A DNA stretch of 64,000 nucleotides from Trichobilharzia szidati (GCA_944472155.2 OX235279.1:57509564-57573563); one strand, 5' to 3'; shown: positions 1-12,120, counted from the stretch's first letter. Notes: generated by a model from the letters alone, not told the origin. A program made the numbers and translations.

Positions 1-1192
1 ATGCTGGAGTTATTGATCATTTTAACCACCAATGTGTCTAAATGTGATTTAAATTTAGTTATCAGGGTGTCTTTTGTCATAGATTATCAAGTGTATACTA
101 ATCTATTAAATACTGTGGACTGGATTATCTAAGACTTTCAGAAGTTCATCGCTACCCAAATGTGTATAGGTGTATTTCTGTTTTATGTATGGCGATGTAA
201 TCTGTCACTAAATATTTTATCAGTTGACACTGCTTCACGAACATTAATTTTCCTTAGTTGTTAACTTCATCACTATCAATTTTTAATCATGTATCGATAT
301 ACCACTTGATAAGATTGAGAAGTTCACTATAAACAGCATTGACAATATAGGTGACATCGTTTTGTTTCATTTGATTCTCAGTATTCAATCGTGTTGACCT
401 TCAGTCAGTAAATATTTGACATATGAATATTATTAGTACAAATTTAAACTTCCTTAATATTAGTTCAAGGTACAGAATTAAAAACAAATCAAATTGTGTA
501 TGGATTTGTGAGACCACTGGACAACTGTTTTAAAATTAACAAGATTAATTTGAGCCGTTAAAAATTAACGTAATTATTGTAATAGTTGTATATGCAGCTA
601 GGGAGTGGTAGGTGAGATGTGTAGTCAAAATACTCAAGGACCGTTGTGAAATTACAAATAAGCTTATAATAATAAAGCTTTATTCGAGACAATATGCGTA
701 CAGCAATTTTCAGCGTATTTGGTTCTTCATACAGGATTTACATGTAAAGTAATAATCTGAAGTATATCTTCATTTCGCTGAAGAATTGCACAGCGTTTAC
801 TTGGAAGCAAGTGAAATCAGCGCACAAGTTCATGTGTAGGTTATTTTATATAATTGAACGAGTAAAACAGTGATAGATCCAGGTATAATTAAGCATTTTG
901 GTAGCCCAGTGATTTAAGCAGACCGCTACTCGTATATCATAATAATTGAAAGTAGTGAGAATAATAACTCTGTGAAGTAGAAATATAGAATTACCCTTTT
1001 CTTACTTAGATGAAGCTAAATTTTGGTGAGCTAATCGGATACAATATTTGTTTCTCAGAGTGGATGTAACGTTTATAAGTATTTAGAGTGGGTACTTTCC
1101 GTGACATTATTTTCCAACATAATTCATATATATATTTTTTGTGAGAAAAATTCACTTTTGTTTAACGTTGTATTATTATTATTTCCCCAAAG
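1..1192 (+). other. Probable intron of the plus-strand gene ending at 1408
   Basis: AT-rich sequence with no ORF of note and no recognisable exon. It ends in a polypyrimidine-like run followed by a splice acceptor (ccaaag) just before 1193, so at least its right part is intron. An upstream exon could be hidden here, but none could be supported. Confidence 0.5.
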
Positions 1193-1408
1193 CTTCAAGA
1201 TGTCTACAGTCAAGTAACTAGTGGTGCTTCAGATTCTATTTCTAATTTAGCGGCCACCTTTCAAACAGTTGATGCCTCATCACCTCAGTATACAACTGAA
1301 TTTTTAGCAGAGTTGTTAACCCGCGTTTTGGATAGCAATCCACGTTTACCAGCGAATATTAGACGTCGCGTATTAGATCGTTTGAGGATGAATTCATCGG
1401 AATCATAA
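1193..1408 (+). CDS. Terminal coding exon of an unidentified gene
   Basis: An acceptor AG at 1191-1192 opens a frame of 71 codons ending in TAA at 1406-1408. The peptide begins LQDVYSQVTSG and ends RRRVLDRLRMNSSES. The first half is rich in Ser, Thr and Gln. The second half (FLAELLTRVLD then ANIRRRVLDRLR) looks like one or two amphipathic helices with a basic face. Codon use is ordinary for a flatworm gene and unlike the frame-broken repeats nearby. The exon starts in phase 0, so the upstream exon should end on a codon boundary. I do not recognise the family and assign no function. The gene is convergent with the PAK gene on the other strand. Confidence 0.7.
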   Translation, partial: LQDVYSQVTSGASDSISNLAATFQTVDASSPQYTTEFLAELLTRVLDSNPRLPANIRRRVLDRLRMNSSES

Positions 1409-3304
1409 TGTAAATTCTTTATATTTACTGTGGTAAGCATTCTTTGCTTATTCTTCATTTATCCATATTTCTATATCATATTCCCAGAACGAACTTTCTT
1501 TGTTTGGATTATCTGTGGTGATTGATTAAAGACGGTTTATTTAAAAATAATATAGAACATGTATATGTGTTGGAGAACTTTCTCGAAACATTCTGCAACC
1601 TGCTGAATGCTGTTCAACATATACATATATATTCTCGTCAAAATTCACTGAATCAGATGCAGGTTGGTGGATCTTTACGTGTCGTCTAGTGAATCACATT
1701 TTTTTACAGTCGAGAATATCACCAAACACTTTAAATCCTGGATGTGAAAGCTGAACTAATTCTGACACGATAGAGTTATTTCTTTGTAACCTAGGTAACT
1801 TAATGGCTGTTGAACATTTATAGAGCTCACTATGTCGTTTATCCAACTTATTTCCTCTGTATAGTTCTAGTCTGTATTTTTACTTTTTCCTCGATTAGTT
1901 ACTCATTGCCTTGAGCACTTCACTTTCAACGAGTGGGTCCCCAGTTGGAGTTCTGCTCCAGCGTCTTCATCTTGGGTGACGGTAATGAAATCATGTATGC
2001 GGCTCATAAATCTAATATATGAATGCAGACAAGCCGAATTACTAAATTGAGCCACCAATAATTTACCATGAGTTTTTTGAAAACGCACATAGACTCCATA
2101 CCTTATTATTAGATCATTGGTATAGAATAACTAGGTGACTGTGTTTAAAAAAATCCAACTAAAATGTTTCACTGATGAGGGAGTCACGTAACAGGTTATG
2201 AGAACGGGTAATTGTCGATAATATCGGACTGAAATGACAATGTCTCAACCTCAGTGACTTGATGATGATACTTGCCTTACTCTGTCGGTTGGTGACGAAA
2301 CCTGCCTTCAAAGAGATGTCTCCATAAACAGCATAGTTATCTGTAGGTTGACTTTTGAAGAGGTGTAATTTTTTAACAAGTTAGGTGTTCAACAAAGTAT
2401 CAGTATGTACGATCAATTTGTGTATTAGTTTTTCGACCTATTGATTAAGTTCATCTTACTAGTTATCCATCCTTTCTGTATTCTGTTTTTATTGTAGCAA
2501 TTCGTTTCCTGTGAAGGATAGTTGAATATGTGCATCATTCTATTAGTTGACTTACGTATACACATTCAAATTACTGTCAGTCTAAAATGATGCACAATCG
2601 AAATCAGTTTAGTATCTTTTCTCTTCATAACTTCGTTTGAGTAATGACCATTATTCTTATGTTAAAAAAATTCTTTAAAATAAATCTGTCTCTTCATTTT
2701 TGTGTATTTCTGTATGTCAACAATGTGTGCTTTGTATACTATGTACTTCGACTAACTAACCAAACTAACTGACAATGTATGCTCAACCCTATTTTATCAC
2801 ATTCCTTTAAGTTTATTGATCTCTGCTACCTTGTATGCATCTTTTAAACTTTATATTACATACATAGGAATTTATAGACGTCCTTTAACCAGTTGGACGA
2901 AAATCAGCATAGGATGGAACTTACTTTTTTCATTCGCATTCAACACACACATACTTGCACTCATATCCCGTTCACCTACTTCTCCCACTCCTCGTCCCTC
3001 ATTCCCATATTTGTTTTTAATTTAGTTGTATAACAAATAATAATAATAACATATAAAAATGATTGAATGAAATAGTATCATGTGGTCAGTTACTGATTAA
3101 CAGTCAAATAAATTGGTTTACCACTTGTTCATATGTCGACTCACGCTAAACAAAGTGATAAAGTCGAAGAGATTGTTTGTAAAGAATAACTTATTCCATC
3201 CACATATTTCTCTTTTTCCTGCGGAAATTATCTATTCTTATATATGATGAGTAACGTCTCAATTTCTTCTCTATTGCATATTATTTCGCTACACAGTTTT
3301 AATA

Positions 3305-3341
<37 letters not shown>

Positions 3342-4100
3342 CAATGTGGGCATCGGACATACTTCCCTTCTTTTAAAATATAATATATTCTGTTTATTTT
3401 AGCGACAAAAAACTCAATGCGACTACCGTACTTGTTGTTGATATCGTAGTTTGTATTATTATTATTGTTACTGTTACTCTATAGGCATACATGTTTGCAA
3501 TATTTTCCCACTTATCGAACTATGGTTGTCAGTCTTAGTTATATATCCTGCTGTAGTGTCTTTCATACGTATTATTTTTTCTTTTTATTCAGTTCCATTG
3601 TCTACTCATTTGTTTTTGTCTGTTTTTTCTACGCGTTCCTCCCTCCTTGGTTTTTATCCTCCTAAATCATTGTTTCTGTTTTATATGTGCATGTGAATTG
3701 GATATCTAAGTGAGCATAAATTTCATTGGTCAAACTAAACGCATATAAAAGTAAAAAAAATAAATGAACATTTTGATGAGTAACACTTTTTATTTTAATG
3801 TCAATAGCTTTATCCTTACAGAAAAAGAAATAATAACTGAAACTTGTTTGATTTTTATTTTTAAAGAAGTATTAGATATTCTCTACTGTCTAAATTGAAA
3901 CAAGACCATTTATGCGAACAATATGTTGTTTTCAATTAAATCTTCCTCAACTGCAATGTAAATAGCTGTATGTATAAGATTTTAACCAAATAACGGTAAA
4001 TTTGTGAATCAAATGTGTGCGTGTGCCAAATGTAAATATATGGCTTTAACAAAAACGATAATAGCAATGTCATTGACAAAAGTAGTTTGCGATGAGAACT
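1409..4100 (+). other. 3' UTR and downstream intergenic sequence
   Basis: No coding exon recognised. A possible polyadenylation signal AATAAA lies at 2679-2684, which would give a long 3' UTR, but nearer sites cannot be excluded. A (TA)n run lies near 3305-3340. The small open frames here are low-complexity translations of T-rich DNA. Confidence 0.4.
3305..3340. repeat. (TA)n microsatellite
   Basis: Uninterrupted alternating TA run. Confidence 0.9.
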
Positions 4101-4104
4101 TTGA

Positions 4105-5065
4105 AGATAGCAATCTAAGAATGTTTGGCATGCAATTCGCCCCTGTAAAATGTAAGATGATGCTGCAGGATTGGACTTCACCGACCCCTAGATTAGAAAT
4201 AGGAAGTGAAGTGTTAGAGCACGTTGACCGCTTCAATTACTTGGGAAGTACCATCAGCCCCAACGGGTTGATCTCAGACGAAATTTCAGCACGAATACAG
4301 AGGGCTAGGTTCGCATACGCCAGTTTACGCCGTCTCTGGCGTAGACGTGATATCCAACTATCGACCAAAGGGCGTGTGTACTGCTCAACAGTCCGCTCCG
4401 TCCTCCTTTATGGCTGTGAGACCTGGCCATTGAGAGCAGAAGACATGAAAAGATTAGCTGTCTTTGATCATAGGTGTCTGCGTTCTATCTCCCGTGTGAA
4501 GTGGTATAATAAGGTGAGCAATATTGAGGTTAGGCGTCGAGTGCTAGGTAAGGCGGGGAAATCAATCGATGAGACTGTGAAATTACATCGACTGAGATGG
4601 TTGGGACATGTGTTACGTATGCCTAGTCATCGCCTTCCTCGACGGGCAATGTTAGCTGATATAGGGCCAGGCTGGAAAAGAGCTAGCGGCGGTCAAACGA
4701 AAACATGGCACCAGTCAATGAAATCCACAACAGTTAGTCTAAGTCACGTAGGGAGATGTAGACTTCCTGGTTGGGGTCCTCGGGACGGTAAAAACCAATG
4801 GTTGGAAACAATTGGTGACATGGCTGAAAATCGTTCTCAGTTGCTGGCTCAGATGCATCTACTCCTTGTGGTTTATGATTTCCGATGAAACTGTTTTGTT
4901 CTTCGTTATTACTACTCCTTTGTCTCACACCTCTGTTTACTGTCTATATTATGCATTTCTCCTACTTTCTTCTCTTTGTGTGCTACATGGAGTGTGGCGA
5001 CTTGAACTGCCGCACATATGTGCAAAGTTCTATGTCGAAAACAGACAGATCATAATGTACACATC
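4105..5065 (+). mobile_element. RTE/SR2-like non-LTR retrotransposon (family A), 3' fragment
   Basis: The frame to the stop at 4886-4888 carries the C-terminal part of an endonuclease-reverse transcriptase. Signatures in order are FAPVKCKMMLQDW, RFNYLGSTISPNG, RIQRARFAYASLRRLWRRRD, LLYGCETWPLRAEDM, FDHRCLRSI, LRWLGHVLRMPSHRLPRRAML and RLPGWGPRDGKNQWLETI. These are typical of the post-RT thumb and C-terminal domain of schistosome RTE-clade elements. The endonuclease and the RT catalytic palm are absent, so the copy is 5'-truncated at about 4105. The ATG at 4004 is fortuitous. The remaining frame has no internal stop, which suggests a fairly recent insertion. About 170 bases of 3' UTR follow. 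SR2 is the family I have in mind, but the exact name is unverified. Confidence 0.85.
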
Positions 5066-5069
5066 CGAA

Positions 5070-7265
5070 ATCTTATGAGATTAGAAGTTAAATGATACTG
5101 AAGATGCAGGGGATAGATCCTGTTTAAATAAATGTATGAAAATGGTGGTTAAGCATGAGAAAGGTGTGAGATGTCTCAACTAGTTTATTAGATTGACCTA
5201 ATCCAAGGAATAAACTTCTGAATGCAAAAAGTTAGGTTATTCTTGCAAATCCTCATACTTTTAGGTATGCGTAGATGAAGGGTTCGAAAGGTTCAATGAA
5301 ATACCACTGATAATCATATGAGCACTTCTTTCCATCCACTTGGTGACCATTATCAATCTAATGAGACATAATTGAACTTGTATATGTTGTTTGATATTTT
5401 CCAAACCAAAAACAGCAATGCATTCCTAAAACTGTCCTGTGTTTGACCCCATGTTGCTTTCTCCACAGGATAATACAAATTTATAACTGTGCACAGAAGT
5501 GGTGCAGCTAAGTGGCTTAGCTTTCACCTGAGCGATTGTAGTTAGTCGGCTAAAAATGACAAACAAAATGTGTTCTTTTGATGGCTACAAACATTCTCTG
5601 GTGAAGAACTTCACTGCTCATGTGTCTGCTGAACTGGAGCTTCTTGAGCAACTGTTTCTTTTTAAGTGCGGTTGGTTTCATTTAATTGCATACAATGTTT
5701 ACGTATCTCCTCATAAATATATTTTTATTCAAGATCAGGTGATTTATTCCACTTCCTATTTTAAGCAATTAACTAGACAAATAACATTTGAGTAGCGGAA
5801 TAGACAACTAGGTTACAGGCATCAATCTGGGAGTGTTATATTTTTACATCGCATGCAGTTGCCCCACGACACTGATGACGTGTCGAATTGTCCAATCACA
5901 ATGGCTTTCCTTGGAATCCATTTTTACTCCCTGACTCCTTTTTCACCTAAGGCATCATCTGTATTTTTTATCTTTCTGTCCTGAAGCTTCGGATCTTGCA
6001 ATTCAGCTTGAAGCAAGTGATTAGATAAGTAGTGTTTGTTAAAACTCATTTTATGAAGTCAACCATTTTTTAGACTGGACTGAACTGAGTTTCTCAACAT
6101 GAAACTTTACACAAAAATCCAGCAGTTCAAGCCGAAACACTTCATAAAGCACATTTAAAGGTAGAAAAAGCCATAGCAAAGAAGCTATAAGAAACATAAG
6201 TGTGTGAAAGAAAAATAAAAAAATTTTGGGTGTCACAACATTATGTTAGCTTGAGTATAATATTTGTCGATATCTCTTTTGAAGAAAATTCTGAGACTTA
6301 CACAAGAAGTGAGTTTAATATAATCAGCATATAAAATTAACTGAACATCATTGTTCGTCCGTGAGTCTGGCCGGTTTTTTTTTTGAGATATCTGTCATTT
6401 ATCCTTCTGCGCAGTGCTTACTCGATTCACTTCGCACTAGCCAATTGGCTTTTCTCTGTTCACTTGTATCTAGAGCACTTGGTTATTGTTGGTGGCTTTC
6501 TAGTACTCATATCAGTCTGTAGTATTTAATGTACAACCTTTATGTCCTTATTCTTGATACCACTTACAGATTACAATAACTCCATGGTGGGATGTCAGCT
6601 TTTATGTTTGCAAATCAGTTTTCAAGACATGAAGTGGAAGCCGAAGAATTCTAGAAATTGTTTTCACTGTTAAATATAGATTTCACTGAAGGACTGCACA
6701 TATACTGAGCGGGAGTGTTTTCCTACTCAGGACTAAGTAGACTGTATCTGTAGCCTTCAGAAGGTATTTGTACATGCAACGACCAATAAACTGTCATACA
6801 AGTCAAGTTTGGAATATCAGCTTTCACAATCCTGAAATTCTATCAGATAAGAAAGTATCCCTTAATTACATTAGTTGGTTGTTGCGATGGTCAAGTCTTT
6901 GTTTGCAACAGATCTTTGACAACCAATGTGCCTATTTTATGTCGGTAAATGTAGTTTTTATTTGTGAATACCTCAAAGACTTGATCTCTAGAGTTCTCTA
7001 TAAAGACGCAATGTCACTAGCAAATTTATTATAATCTTCAGTGGTATGTGAAAAACGTAGACGCACTTAAAGTATACAGTTACTATTTCTGACATGTTTA
7101 ATATACTGATTTAAACAAAAATTCTCTCCATATCTCAATACCTCCATTATTATCAGTAACACATTTGTTAGATTTCAAATGCAGCAATGCAGATTAACTC
7201 TTTCCTTCGAATAATGCCAGAAAAATATCAAAGGCTATAAGTATATAAATTAATTCAACCAATAA
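5070..7265. other. Intergenic, mostly unassigned
   Basis: Between the convergent host genes. Apart from a short RTE-A tail fragment near 6.1 kb, I see no gene or named repeat. Confidence 0.4.
6055..6165 (-). mobile_element. RTE family A 3'-tail fragment
   Basis: On the minus strand the translated stretch VFRLELLDFCVKFHVE parallels VWRLELPHICAKFYVE in the 3' end of the family A copy at 4.98-5.04 kb. The underlying DNA is also alignable. It is a short, diverged tail without RT sequence. Confidence 0.5.
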
Positions 7266-7271
7266 TCTAAT

Positions 7272-7468
7272 GTGCGTCGGTGGCACAGTGGTTAGGACTC
7301 TCACCGACCATTCACATGGTCCGGGGTTCGATCCCCTGCCGACGCACACCCGATATCTATGGTCGGCCTGCAAACTTTGGGCTACCGATATCCATGCTGA
7401 AAATTCCATACTTGTACTGAAAATACGGTGTGGTATCAAGCTGTAATCAAATTTTAAAAAAAAATTAG
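7272..7468 (+). mobile_element. tRNA-derived SINE (family S1), copy 1
   Basis: It starts gtgcgtcggtggcacagtgg, which contains an RNA polymerase III box-A-like element (ggcacagtggttaggac). A good box B follows (ggttcgatcccc). A tRNA-unrelated body comes next (ggtcggcctgcaaa, then ctgaaaattccatacttg), and the copy ends in an A-rich tail. The same unit recurs seven more times in the window, on both strands. The head ends gtgcgtcgg and gccgacgcac can pair like an acceptor stem. Confidence 0.85.
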
Positions 7469-7721
7469 ATACTTATACTTTGTTTCATACGACTGATATA
7501 TCTTGTTAAAGTAAGTAAAGACCTGAGAATATTTTATTCTAGGTTTTAAATCATAGGAGGTAATATTAAAGCTCGTAGTCTTTATCATGGAAGTACCATA
7601 ATCAAGATTTGTATAATTAGGTTGACAAGTCATTTATTTGAAAGGCAATATTTTGCATTGATTCAGATAAGATTTTAATGTTTCTGTTGCTTCAACGTTT
7701 TACAAGGTAGTCTCGACAGTT

Positions 7722-8390
7722 ATTATTATCATATTGTTATTATTTCCTTGGGTTCCTAGTGAAACACATGACTTCAACAGAACATCACCATTCCACTAGC
7801 TTCTCCGCAGTCCTTTTTAGCTGACTCCAAAATCGGCCATGAGCCCCCATACCCTCTTTGCACGATCTCATCCGCGTCACCCTCGTCGTTTACCATTGAC
7901 GTCCGGCTCGAGGGCCTGGCGTGTGATGTCACTCAGCAGTGTCTTGTGTTTGATCCATTTTCACTTGCTTCGGCATATTTCATGGGCAATACGTTCTTAG
8001 ATGGTTTGTTACCGGAGTTCCTTGTTGCTTATCCTTTCTGGCTGGATATCTCATCTTCAGTATTGTAAGAGTCTAAAGGTTGTTCGAAATGCTTTTAGTG
8101 ACGCAACAAGTCTCCGAACTATTTAAAACAACCGACTTGATACTTATATTGAAAATCCGAGTCTTGTTACTCATGCTGAGCGCAGCATATTTCCAGACTG
8201 ATTTCCCATAAATGAAGGTCTGTCTTGATTTTCCGATCTTGGCCAGTTTTGACATTCTCATCCGTACCACCTGTAGTTGAAAAGATGCTGCCGAGGTAAA
8301 TGAAAGAAGCAACTTCCTACAAATTTCTCCCGTTGATGATGTCTGTTGCTTGTAGATTAGGAATCTTCACCACCTCTGTTTTCGTTTATT
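7722..8390 (-). mobile_element. RTE family B, diverged 3' fragment
   Basis: Minus-strand homology to the C-terminal region and 3' end of the family B elements at 9.8-11.0 and 37.5-40.1 kb. It carries the 3' terminal hallmark (gaacccaaggaaataata when reversed) and an (AAT)n-like tail at the low-coordinate end. The reading frame is broken in many places. Confidence 0.7.
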
Positions 8391-8399
8391 ATACGCCAA

Positions 8400-9405
8400 C
8401 TTGTATTATCACTGTCTCCCATAGTCACGATTATCACACAAATATTCTCTCCGTTCCACACTACTGGTTTGAGACATGACTACTGAAAATAGGAGATAAC
8501 AAAAGGTTTCTGACGGAAGGCAGTTTCTTCTCATTGCTCGTATCAGATAAAGCAACGCGGCTTGTAATATTCAGATCAGATGTATACTGTTAGTTAAGAA
8601 AAACAAATCAACTAATGAGGCTGTAAAGTTGGTTAGGATATATGATGGGCCACAATCTGTCTTGAAAATCGGTGTGGAATGCAGGACAGTCAAGTGTTGA
8701 TCGGATGAACCAAGATCCAGTAAGTAATCTTTCTCCCTTTACCTAAACAAATTAATTTTTAATGCTTGGAGAAGATTGAAGGGTGATGATAGCGAAATGC
8801 GGTGCACAGATTTTTTTCTGTCACGGTACCGTTGCGTTTAATTCTCCTAATCTGTGTACTTTATTGAAGCTCAGAAGCTTGAACTAACAGACGTCTGAAA
8901 ATCATAAGGAGGAATACAGTAGGCATAGAACCAACTGCTATTTGTCAAATGAACAACACAAAGTGAGATGAGAGATGTGAGATTGGTGCATAGTTGTGTT
9001 CTTGTAGAACTTTCAAATCGAAAATTCTACGAACGTGCTTATGTGCAATTTGTATTACTATCTAATTTTAAAAATATTCTCAGAATGAAACAGATTTAAT
9101 TTTCCGTTACTTAACAGATGATTTATCAAGTGTTATGCAGCATGTAGTACTGAATAACAGTCGCTTCCAAAACAGTTGCATTTTTTTAAGACTCATTTTA
9201 AAGTGTAAATTTGAATAGGAAAGGTGTTTCTTATAGCCTTAAGCGTTTTGTATTATCTTAACCACTTCTAAACGTTTACTATGAAACTCTCACACCTAGG
9301 AATAATAGGCTAATGAAGAATATTCCTATTAATTTTACACAGTTAACATAAAATTATCATGTATTGTTAGTGCATTATAATTTTTAATTAATTTTGATGT
9401 TTACA
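8400..9405. other. Intergenic, nothing recognised
   Basis: AT-rich sequence with no significant ORF and no repeat matching others in the window. Confidence 0.4.
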
Positions 9406-9410
9406 GGATT

Positions 9411-9630
9411 TCATCATGAGTTTACATTGGTTAGAGAACCATTGGAAAACCTGGGAGTACTGGAAAGATGTTTCGTCCTAGTTTGGGATTCTTCATCAGT
9501 ACGCACCCACCGGGTTCGAACCCGGCCCAGTAGTCCCAAGGTTTTCCAATGGTTCCTCTAACCAATGTCAGCTCATGATTAAATTCTGTAACCAATCAAC
9601 CAAATCCCTACAAACCAATACTTGAATAGT
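9411..9630. mobile_element. Fold-back tRNA-SINE (family S2) with hammerhead-like motif
   Basis: The left part (9411-9530) is a minus-strand S2 copy. It has a box B-like gggttcgaacccgg and, at 9458-9501, a hammerhead-like motif. The right part (about 9522-9630) is the S2 tail in plus orientation (ggttttccaatggt, ctaaccaatgtcagctcatg). The two share long inverted arms, so the unit can fold into a hairpin. S2 copies also occur near 22.0, 40.7, 40.9-41.15 and 45.8 kb. Confidence 0.75.
9458..9501 (-). ncRNA. Hammerhead ribozyme-like motif (S2 family)
   Basis: Read on the minus strand: stem I TACTG/CAGTA, core ATGAAGA (consensus CUGANGA with C3 changed to A), partial stem II ATCC/GGAC, then GAAA, a short stem III region and TC at the expected cleavage position. 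The core change would be expected to weaken or abolish cleavage. Confidence 0.5.
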
Positions 9631-9805
9631 TTTGATGTGTTGACTTAATGATGAGTTTACTTGCATAAGTTAATTGTATGCTCTGGATCTAATCTTTATC
9701 AATGAGGTTACCATAAAATACATTTAGTGTTGATCATCTTCAAAAGCTGTCCAATTTTGAGCAATTTCAAACCAGAATCTTCTTTGTTTTAGGTGAATTT
9801 GATAT

Positions 9806-10995
9806 ATTATTATTATTATTATTATTATTATTGTTCCCTTGGGTTCCTAGTGGAACATAGGGCTTCAACTGCACGCTTCCACTTGCTTCTGTCTTGTGCT
9901 GTAATTTTCATTTGCATCCATGTTAATCCATACTGTTTCAGTTCCTCATCACACGATCTCCTCCATGTCACCCTTGGACGTCCCACTCGCCGCTTCCCTT
10001 TCGGGTCCCACTCGAGGGCCTGACGTGCGATGTCACCCAACGGCCTCCTCAGCGAGTGTCCAATCCATCTCCACTTTCTCCTGCATATTTGTTGGTCGAC
10101 TGGTTCTTGTTTCGTTTGCCCCCATAGCTTCTTGTTGGTGATTCTTTCCGGCCATCTGATCTTGAGTATAGAACGAAGACAGTTGTTGATAAAGGTCTGC
10201 AACCTGTTGGAAATGTTCTTTGTGACCCGCCAAGTTTCTGATCCGTATGGAAGAACTGACTTGACGTTTGTATTGAAAGTCCGAATTTTGTTGTTGATGC
10301 TGAGTGACGGAGATTTCCAGATTGGTTTCAGGTTGATGAGTGTGTTTCACGCCTTCCCGATTCTCCATTTGACATACTCGTCCACTCCTCCTGTAGTTGA
10401 GACAATGCTCCCTAGATAAGTGAATGAAGTAACCTCTTTCAAATCCCTCCCGTTGATGGTGATTGGCGCTGGATGTTGCTGTTGTTGTTGTTGTTGTTGT
10501 TGATTGGTTGGTTATTTTCATAACCTCCGTCTTGTCTATGTTCACCTGGAGTCCTGTCTTAGCTGCTTCTTCGACCAGTTTGTCGGTTTTCGCTTGTAAG
10601 TCTTCGATTTTGTGTGACATCAAACATAAATCATCCACGCGCGAAATCCAGGTCTTCTAGGTTCTTCACGTCGGTCCAGGATATCCCTGTCTTCTCGTTT
10701 TGCACTGTCTGACGCATAATCCAGTTCACCACAATTAGGAATATCATTGGTGATAATAAGCACCCTTGTCTGACTCCTGTGTTTGCTCCAAACGCTTCGC
10801 TGAGTTTTCCGTTGTGGATCACTTGACATGTGCCGTTGTTGTACAGCTGTTGAATGAGGTTGGTGAATATTTGGGGTACGCCGTAGTACTCGAGTAGTTT
10901 CCAAATTACTTCGCGGTCAACGCTGTCGAAGGCCTTCTCAAAGTCTATAAAGTTGAGGTAGAGGTTTGATTGCCATTCCATGCTTTGTTCGATGA
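9806..10995 (-). mobile_element. RTE family B retrotransposon, 5'-truncated young copy
   Basis: The minus strand encodes, from 10981 downwards, MEWQSNLYLNFIDFEKAFDS (RT motif with the first catalytic Asp), GVRQGCLLSPMIF, and then the expected F-A-D-D box. The box is disrupted at about 10634-10650 by four surplus bases. The C-terminal region follows (INNCLRSILKIRWPERITN, WIGHSLRRPLGDIARQALEW, GKRRVGRPRVTWRRS), ending EALCSTRNPREQ. The 3' end runs into an (AAT)n tail at 9806-9833, typical of RTE elements. It is almost identical to the plus-strand copy at 37.5-40.1 kb. It lacks the endonuclease and the N-terminal RT, and the 5' break is at about 10995. Confidence 0.9.
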
Positions 10996-11042
10996 TAATA
11001 ATAATAATTATTGATAATAATGATTATTTGATAATAATAATT

Positions 11043-11343
11043 ATTTGAATAAAGCAAGAACAACAGTGGTTTGTGCAGAACCAACCTCCTTGTTCACAAT
11101 GATCCCAATCAATGAAACCATTGAAATCATTTGTCAACAGTCTGATCTGCTTCCACTACCAGAGTCAGAATTCAAACGCCTACTGCTAATGTGTACCATG
11201 GATGTACAATTCCAGTTTGATAACACTCTTTACCGACAAATAGATGGTGTAGCCATGGGCAGTCCACTTAGCCCTGTTTTAGCAGATATCTTCATTTCAA
11301 ACCCTGACTGCACAAACCACTGTTGTTTTTGCTTTATTCAAAT
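11043..11343 (+). mobile_element. Penelope-like RT fragment bounded by terminal inverted repeats
   Basis: The frame contains SLFTMIPINETIEII and then LYRQIDGVAMGSPLSPVLADIF, the conserved reverse transcriptase block of Penelope-like elements upstream of the YxDD box. It is only about 80 codons long and lacks the YxDD box, thumb and GIY-YIG nuclease. The fragment lies exactly between inverted repeats of about 36 bases (11043-11078 and 11308-11343) that differ at one position over the central 34. Confidence 0.8.
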
Positions 11344-11584
11344 TCATGAAGGGAAATAAATGCATGAAATCATAATTATGTTGCTGATAACAAAAGTTAT
11401 AAAGATATGGAATCAATAGGAGAAATCTAAAAGAAGTTATCTCTAGCATTTACATAAACACCATCGTTTCATCTACAGGTGGGTAGCAAATATGAGGATT
11501 TTAAGACCAGCCAGGAGCAAATCAAGAGAGCAAGACAGGTTCTTATTATTTTGGATTCGCTGTGGAGATCTGCAGCATTTTATT

Positions 11585-11750
11585 TATCTTTTTTAAATTT
11601 TAGCTTGATTCCACACAGTAATTTGGTACAAGTATGGAATTTTCAGCATGTGATATCGGTAGCCCAAATTTAACAGGCCAACTATTGATATCAGGTGTAC
11701 GTCGGCCGGGGATCGAACCCCGAACCATATGCATGGCTGAAGAACAATAT
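11585..11750 (-). mobile_element. tRNA-derived SINE S1, diverged copy
   Basis: Minus-strand S1 body (gcttgattccacacagtaat, ggaattttcagcatg) and box B in reverse (ggggatcgaacccc). The box A end has decayed. Confidence 0.75.
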
Positions 11751-11974
11751 CTGAATATTCAACACTAATTTCAAGCTAATCAGTGGTTTTTGTTGCAAGT
11801 GTCACAAAAAGCATTTCCAGTAGCCTTCTACATGTGTTTCCTTCTCACGCTGGATACTGAATTTCAGATGGCCGTTTATAAAGGATAAACAAAAAGCAAC
11901 TGTTTCAGGCAGCGAAATAGTCAACAGCCTACTTCCCTAAGAAAAATGCAGTATGAACTTCAGATAGATAGGCA

Positions 11975-12120
11975 TAAGCTGAGGAGGTAGTCGAGTGACA
12001 TCACACACCAGGTCCTTGAGTGGACCCGGGTGGGTTGCATGTTGGCAGAAGAAAATCAATTGGACAAGAAATGAAAGCTAACAGTCAGTCGTGGAGCTAA
12101 ATGAAAATGACGACTGAGGA
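11975..12120 (+). mobile_element. RTE family B C-terminal fragment
   Basis: The stretch gctgaggaggtagtcgagtg and the following bases align with the LRRPLGD..RQALEWDP-coding region of the intact family B copy at 39.89-39.97 kb. Short and diverged. Confidence 0.6.

Noticed and set aside
7272..7350. True tRNA gene
   Set aside because: The head has box A and box B, but the same unit with a non-tRNA body and A tail is dispersed eight times, so it is a SINE.
9531..10638. Long frames antisense to RTE-B (plus strand at 10030-10419, minus strand equivalent at 39531-39920)
   Set aside because: They are shadows of the retrotransposon coding strand. Both copies show the same shadow, so the openness reflects the shared sequence.
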